Part shown: positions 63,201 to 64,000 of the stretch, one piece after another
Layout: every line of letters begins with the position of its first letter
How positions within the stretch are numbered: position 1 is the first letter of the stretch
Made by a program: the position numbers and the translations under genes
Notes under the pieces: model-generated
Told to the model about the DNA's origin: nothing
Databases searched by the model: none
Seen by the model: only the letters and a program-made list of their open reading frames with translations
Assembly: GCA_030247855.1 (NCBI GenBank)
Contig: JAPDRN010000002.1
Span: forward strand, 310,001-374,000
DNA length: 64,000 nucleotides
From: Knufia peltigerae
Taxonomy: Eukaryota; Ascomycota; Eurotiomycetes; Chaetothyriales; Trichomeriaceae
Direction of reading: 5' to 3'

Positions 63201-63220
63201 AGCGATTGCACTGAAGTCAT
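57215..63220 (-). CDS. APC1: Anaphase-promoting complex subunit 1 (Apc1/BimE)
   Basis: A single 6 kb frame encodes 2001 residues. The N-terminal region has WD40-like strands (VCLALTIDEKSSFTLWQVS), and the phosphorylatable Ser/Arg-rich loop at about 300-460 matches the long disordered loop that Cdk and Plk target in Apc1. The C-terminal half carries proteasome/cyclosome (PC) repeats, for example GYRLAAGFALGLINLGQGKNL and AHMALGALFLAGG. Length and order fit Aspergillus BimE (about 2070). Apc1 is the largest scaffold of the ubiquitin ligase that degrades securin and cyclins. No intron is needed, which is unusual for such length. A perfect 29 bp hairpin lies at 58822-58850. Confidence 0.95.
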   Translation of the reverse strand: MTSVQSLGLREPSALQYLVTESILPPDPAPSLYRWSVSQRRQADGYGLVEEEVLITDHCVVWSCNGVVQRVLDLAVEGETISHAFISTFALGQPAEGEIVCKQEELQNVDKRALVAVLKTQIHIFLLSGDTYIVPLSFDIESAHPCPGGFILQRKLESDEDLGNPLQLQQDLSTINETLTSLGGNSSRPSIVLPSSQRWIPQSKLSTSAGMPRTYSYTQLMSELGLVVHSTNRMGEPLDECKALPRTERLLFVSRHDDFDLSYGSEIPPVCLALTIDEKSSFTLWQVSPDVVSKGSERHRSSHNLKPRSSLRKSSNIYRRDQTGTSHPTRRPGDLRESLGVVGDKQYSEGGLFPSTQEQASFQSNDLASQLGLEFGDVGVQTRSARRISSMLARTDLGSAADRGSFNDLGIGAGGRQSLNRTGRRGESIGSFTDRHSFGFRRRSSFPTNTSVFSTGTSFLDMSARGLLEDMDPLKQSTRGEDETYDGAASDLPRDIGFFKLKSFPRSQVSDDVDSLCDIKVVTLQNPNLLHQDTQQPKELYTGIMDKSRQELILVRILVKTRSSRTRKTSLEFKVTEVRKLPGIKDVCKIVDGTIQRLVVLTESRSKIVSLQLEAPWSPPFRFELPPRIAMHDPFTSSYSFSTRKDKDTGLRRSIPGTGVNAQSLLESGTSGQMYVIDQDLRRHAIQLQLAPRDPLVLDILKMCDLVLSSREQESLLVAFWEVSQWLNDKESSAPSDWLAIVVVLFSLAVPFLKTQHRQSTPSHRRKKSALLRSSSGSAIDLTNYDTMHNEDRKTNSHDGLRSPAWAWLHPKNQAISATGGRSKSSSKILNSSAFHVRLNEKKNTFIIDAVALAAEYLQSPFGENAFGPEGYLPTSISKDREQRCNTIPSILVGLHLLYEESKLDVTASARSGKANGNLIMVMAQLGSWLQWKDWTASTGSYYQFEAVESDDCVYDLSVIEGLSMPAQPFMPPSIYFHLEQSINGTPSGDFLTLARLSGRGSGSIDIASPAMAQLTPHTTALLAFFQSAQDQAGLENMILALTKAGLTKLNVQRLPDGVAAAFNQVLSSKKYRTMQANKDGGPLESGGWASKDDTLLFLNRPHLNTSHEALRDYHSICSSALEAENLQRWDASSEASRQTVTKLIFSKDRRFPEASKLVNQTRPPVVECTPEPEWTEVELLDAQKELAQYVTRRTLSVAAGRGMMHFNARVPLLTERVPIPAFSLQCIMKPRNATESTQAMTFSADKASFTEEKVCWAFFHNGASMGLMISNDAQGIDTSWILYNKPPELTNRHAGFLLALGLNGHLKTLAKWVAFKYLTPKHTMTSVGLLLGLSASFLGTMDTLITRLLSVHVTRLLPPGAAELNLSPLTQTTGIMGIGLLYCNSQHRRMSEVMLSEIENSDAEEGAASDTILRDEGYRLAAGFALGLINLGQGKNLHGLHDMGVLQRLLAIAVGTKNVNMVHVLDRATAGAVMAIAFIFLKTNDEAVARRVDVPDTLHQFDYVRPDMFLLRTLARHLIMWNSILPSSSFVQTSLPAPYRHRSDLKSTKHLSTEDMPFFNIVAGVCFAIGLRFAGSQRRDARDLLILYLDQFLRLSRLPAHNYDARVTLNSVRNCLDTLALAVATVMAGSGDLIVLRRLRALHGRTDKDTPFGSHLAAHMALGALFLAGGTKTFGTSNIAVASLCIAFYPIFPSDVLDNRGHLQALRHLWVLAVESRCLIARDGDAGGSVVGGVTASILFKDGTIQDIEVPGLLPELDTIKSIEVKGEGFWNACLDFATSGTKLRDNIKAENSVNVILRRRAAYDRPPQDLFNAELQALTEAQGIPGVDPNSTASYMNSTAAAATGSASSRAGIAFEWLFGLSPFRDFDHSERSLFLGAAPIGEWNAAELLQNGVVDSRLELEMGSLPYKNETGLSGQKVQKDKLWQLRLLFGWLDRWEKEDEELDNMASATSEENKWFSSSGGTWIRKDLIERLRWNVWSLTMGESHSGDGAKDDEAMW
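58822..58850. repeat. Perfect 13 bp inverted repeat with 3 nt loop inside APC1
   Basis: CAAGAACGTGAAC and its exact complement GTTCACGTTCTTG flank CAT, and the arms code for part of a PC repeat. The stem is perfect over 13 pairs, so the transcript could form a stable hairpin. Confidence 0.9.
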
Positions 63221-63518
63221 GGTTGAAGAAGCGAGACGGTCGAGGGGTCGACATTAGAAGAGATTGTGAGATCGAAGGAACGCAGGCCATAATTGTATTT
63301 ATCGTCTTGAATCCATGATCCTGTCGTCGTAGGATTCTGTGGCTGTTCAAATCAAACACACGGTGAAGTCAGTCAAAAGTTGCCCTGACGCGCTTTGACG
63401 CGAATTGGAGAAACAATCGATACATGCAACTTTGCCATTCCGCATAGGACAAGACGGCGAACCTCTCTCTACGACAACTCTTATCTTTGTGTGTTCAAGA
63501 AGAGTATTTTCGCCGACC
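63221..63518. promoter_or_regulatory. Shared divergent promoter, APC1 / unnamed gene
   Basis: This 298 bp gap lies between the start codons of two divergent genes. No clear element was recognised. Confidence 0.45.
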
Positions 63519-64000
63519 ATGGAGCGTACAGTGCTCAAACAAAAGGATCGGTTCCAGTTGAGGCAAGTCGATCCCGTCCTTGATACTCACCGCGTCAATT
63601 GACAACAACCCACAGCTACGACCTCCCACATGAAGCCTACGATGCGCACGTCTATCCTCGACAATCCTCCAATGGTTCCACTGTCGTAATATACGGTCAC
63701 GACGAAGGTGTCCGCATCGCCTGGTATGCTGGGAAATCCTTCAGACCGGCTAGGAAGGATGCTGTACCCGCCAAGGTCAACGGGACTGCAAAGGCAGATG
63801 CCATGGTGATTGATCTGGACGATGACGATGATGATGACCGACCGAGAAAAGGACATCCTCCAGCGCCGGCCGAATTCGAGCAGGAAGAGCAGGAAATAGA
63901 CCCAGCCGCACCATACGCAGATTTCCTGAGGTGTATTGACATCCCGTTGGGCACGGCGGCGGTACGTATCGCGGTGCCCAATATTGTGAAGGATCTCGAG
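63519..64000 (+). CDS. Unrecognised protein, 5' end only, cut by the window end
   Basis: Two exons are inferred, 63519-63562 and 63616-64000, and the frame is still open at the edge, giving the first 143 codons. The intron begins GCAAGT after AG and ends CACAG, so it is a GC-AG intron. It is needed to join FQL to SYDLPHEAYDAHVYPR in frame. The sequence has an acidic Asp/Glu run near residue 90 and otherwise looks like beta-strand segments (STVVIYGHDEGVRIAWYAG). A start of the form V-L-x-Q-K-D-R is familiar to me from Pezizomycotina proteins with a propeller-like fold. I cannot name it and claim no function. Confidence 0.72.

Noticed and set aside
1..64000. CRISPR array, secondary-metabolite cluster, transposon or viral element
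   Set aside because: There are no regularly spaced repeats, no synthase or transposase genes, no reverse transcriptase or terminal repeats, and every confident gene is a standard fungal housekeeping or regulatory family.

Overview
The window is nuclear DNA from a filamentous ascomycete (Pezizomycotina). Genes are densely packed on both strands. Introns are short (about 50-130 bp), with GTAAGT-like donors and CTGAC/CTAAC branch sites. The protein set is typical of that group: complex I subunit NDUFA13/GRIM-19, a GH5_12 steryl glucosidase, Zn2Cys6 and FG-nucleoporin genes, and a 748-codon AP-1 beta subunit. Gene structures and the recurrent intergenic word TACGGAGTA suggest Eurotiomycetes, perhaps Chaetothyriales, but the order is a guess. 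I found no tRNA, rRNA, CRISPR array, recognisable transposon, secondary-metabolite cluster or virus.

Layout. 1-13 kb: a HIT hydrolase (HNT1), a Sec14/CRAL-TRIO protein with a mitochondrial-type presequence, a HAD-fold 'Swiss army knife' RNA-repair-like protein, a DUF3431 membrane protein, ERV1, a HIRIP3-like chaperone candidate and V-ATPase proteolipid VMA3. 13-27 kb: AP-1 beta, NUP42, RPS20, CUE3/RQT3 and exportin MSN5. 27-37 kb: NDUFA13, TRM10, a GH5 glucosidase and SKI3. 36.8-43.0 kb: a 6.2 kb stretch without a credible gene, lying between two convergent genes. 43-51 kb: aldose 1-epimerase, a Zn2Cys6 regulator with about 2.9 kb of upstream DNA, and OXR1. 51-64 kb: VID27, VPS51, RMI1, APC1, and the first 143 codons of an unrecognised gene that runs off the window.

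Most genes are unrelated housekeeping neighbours. The exception worth attention is the ribosome-quality-control group. RPS20 (uS10) is the ribosomal protein ubiquitinated by Hel2 on collided ribosomes. It shares a 405 bp divergent promoter with CUE3/RQT3, the CUE-domain subunit of the complex that recognises that mark. SKI3, part of the machinery that feeds no-go mRNA to the exosome, lies about 10.6 kb past the end of CUE3. Nuclear transport (NUP42, MSN5) and Golgi/endosome trafficking (AP-1 beta, VPS51) are also represented.

All splice junctions were placed by hand from splice consensus, reading frame and family conservation. Every multi-exon model gives a whole number of codons. No database search was possible.
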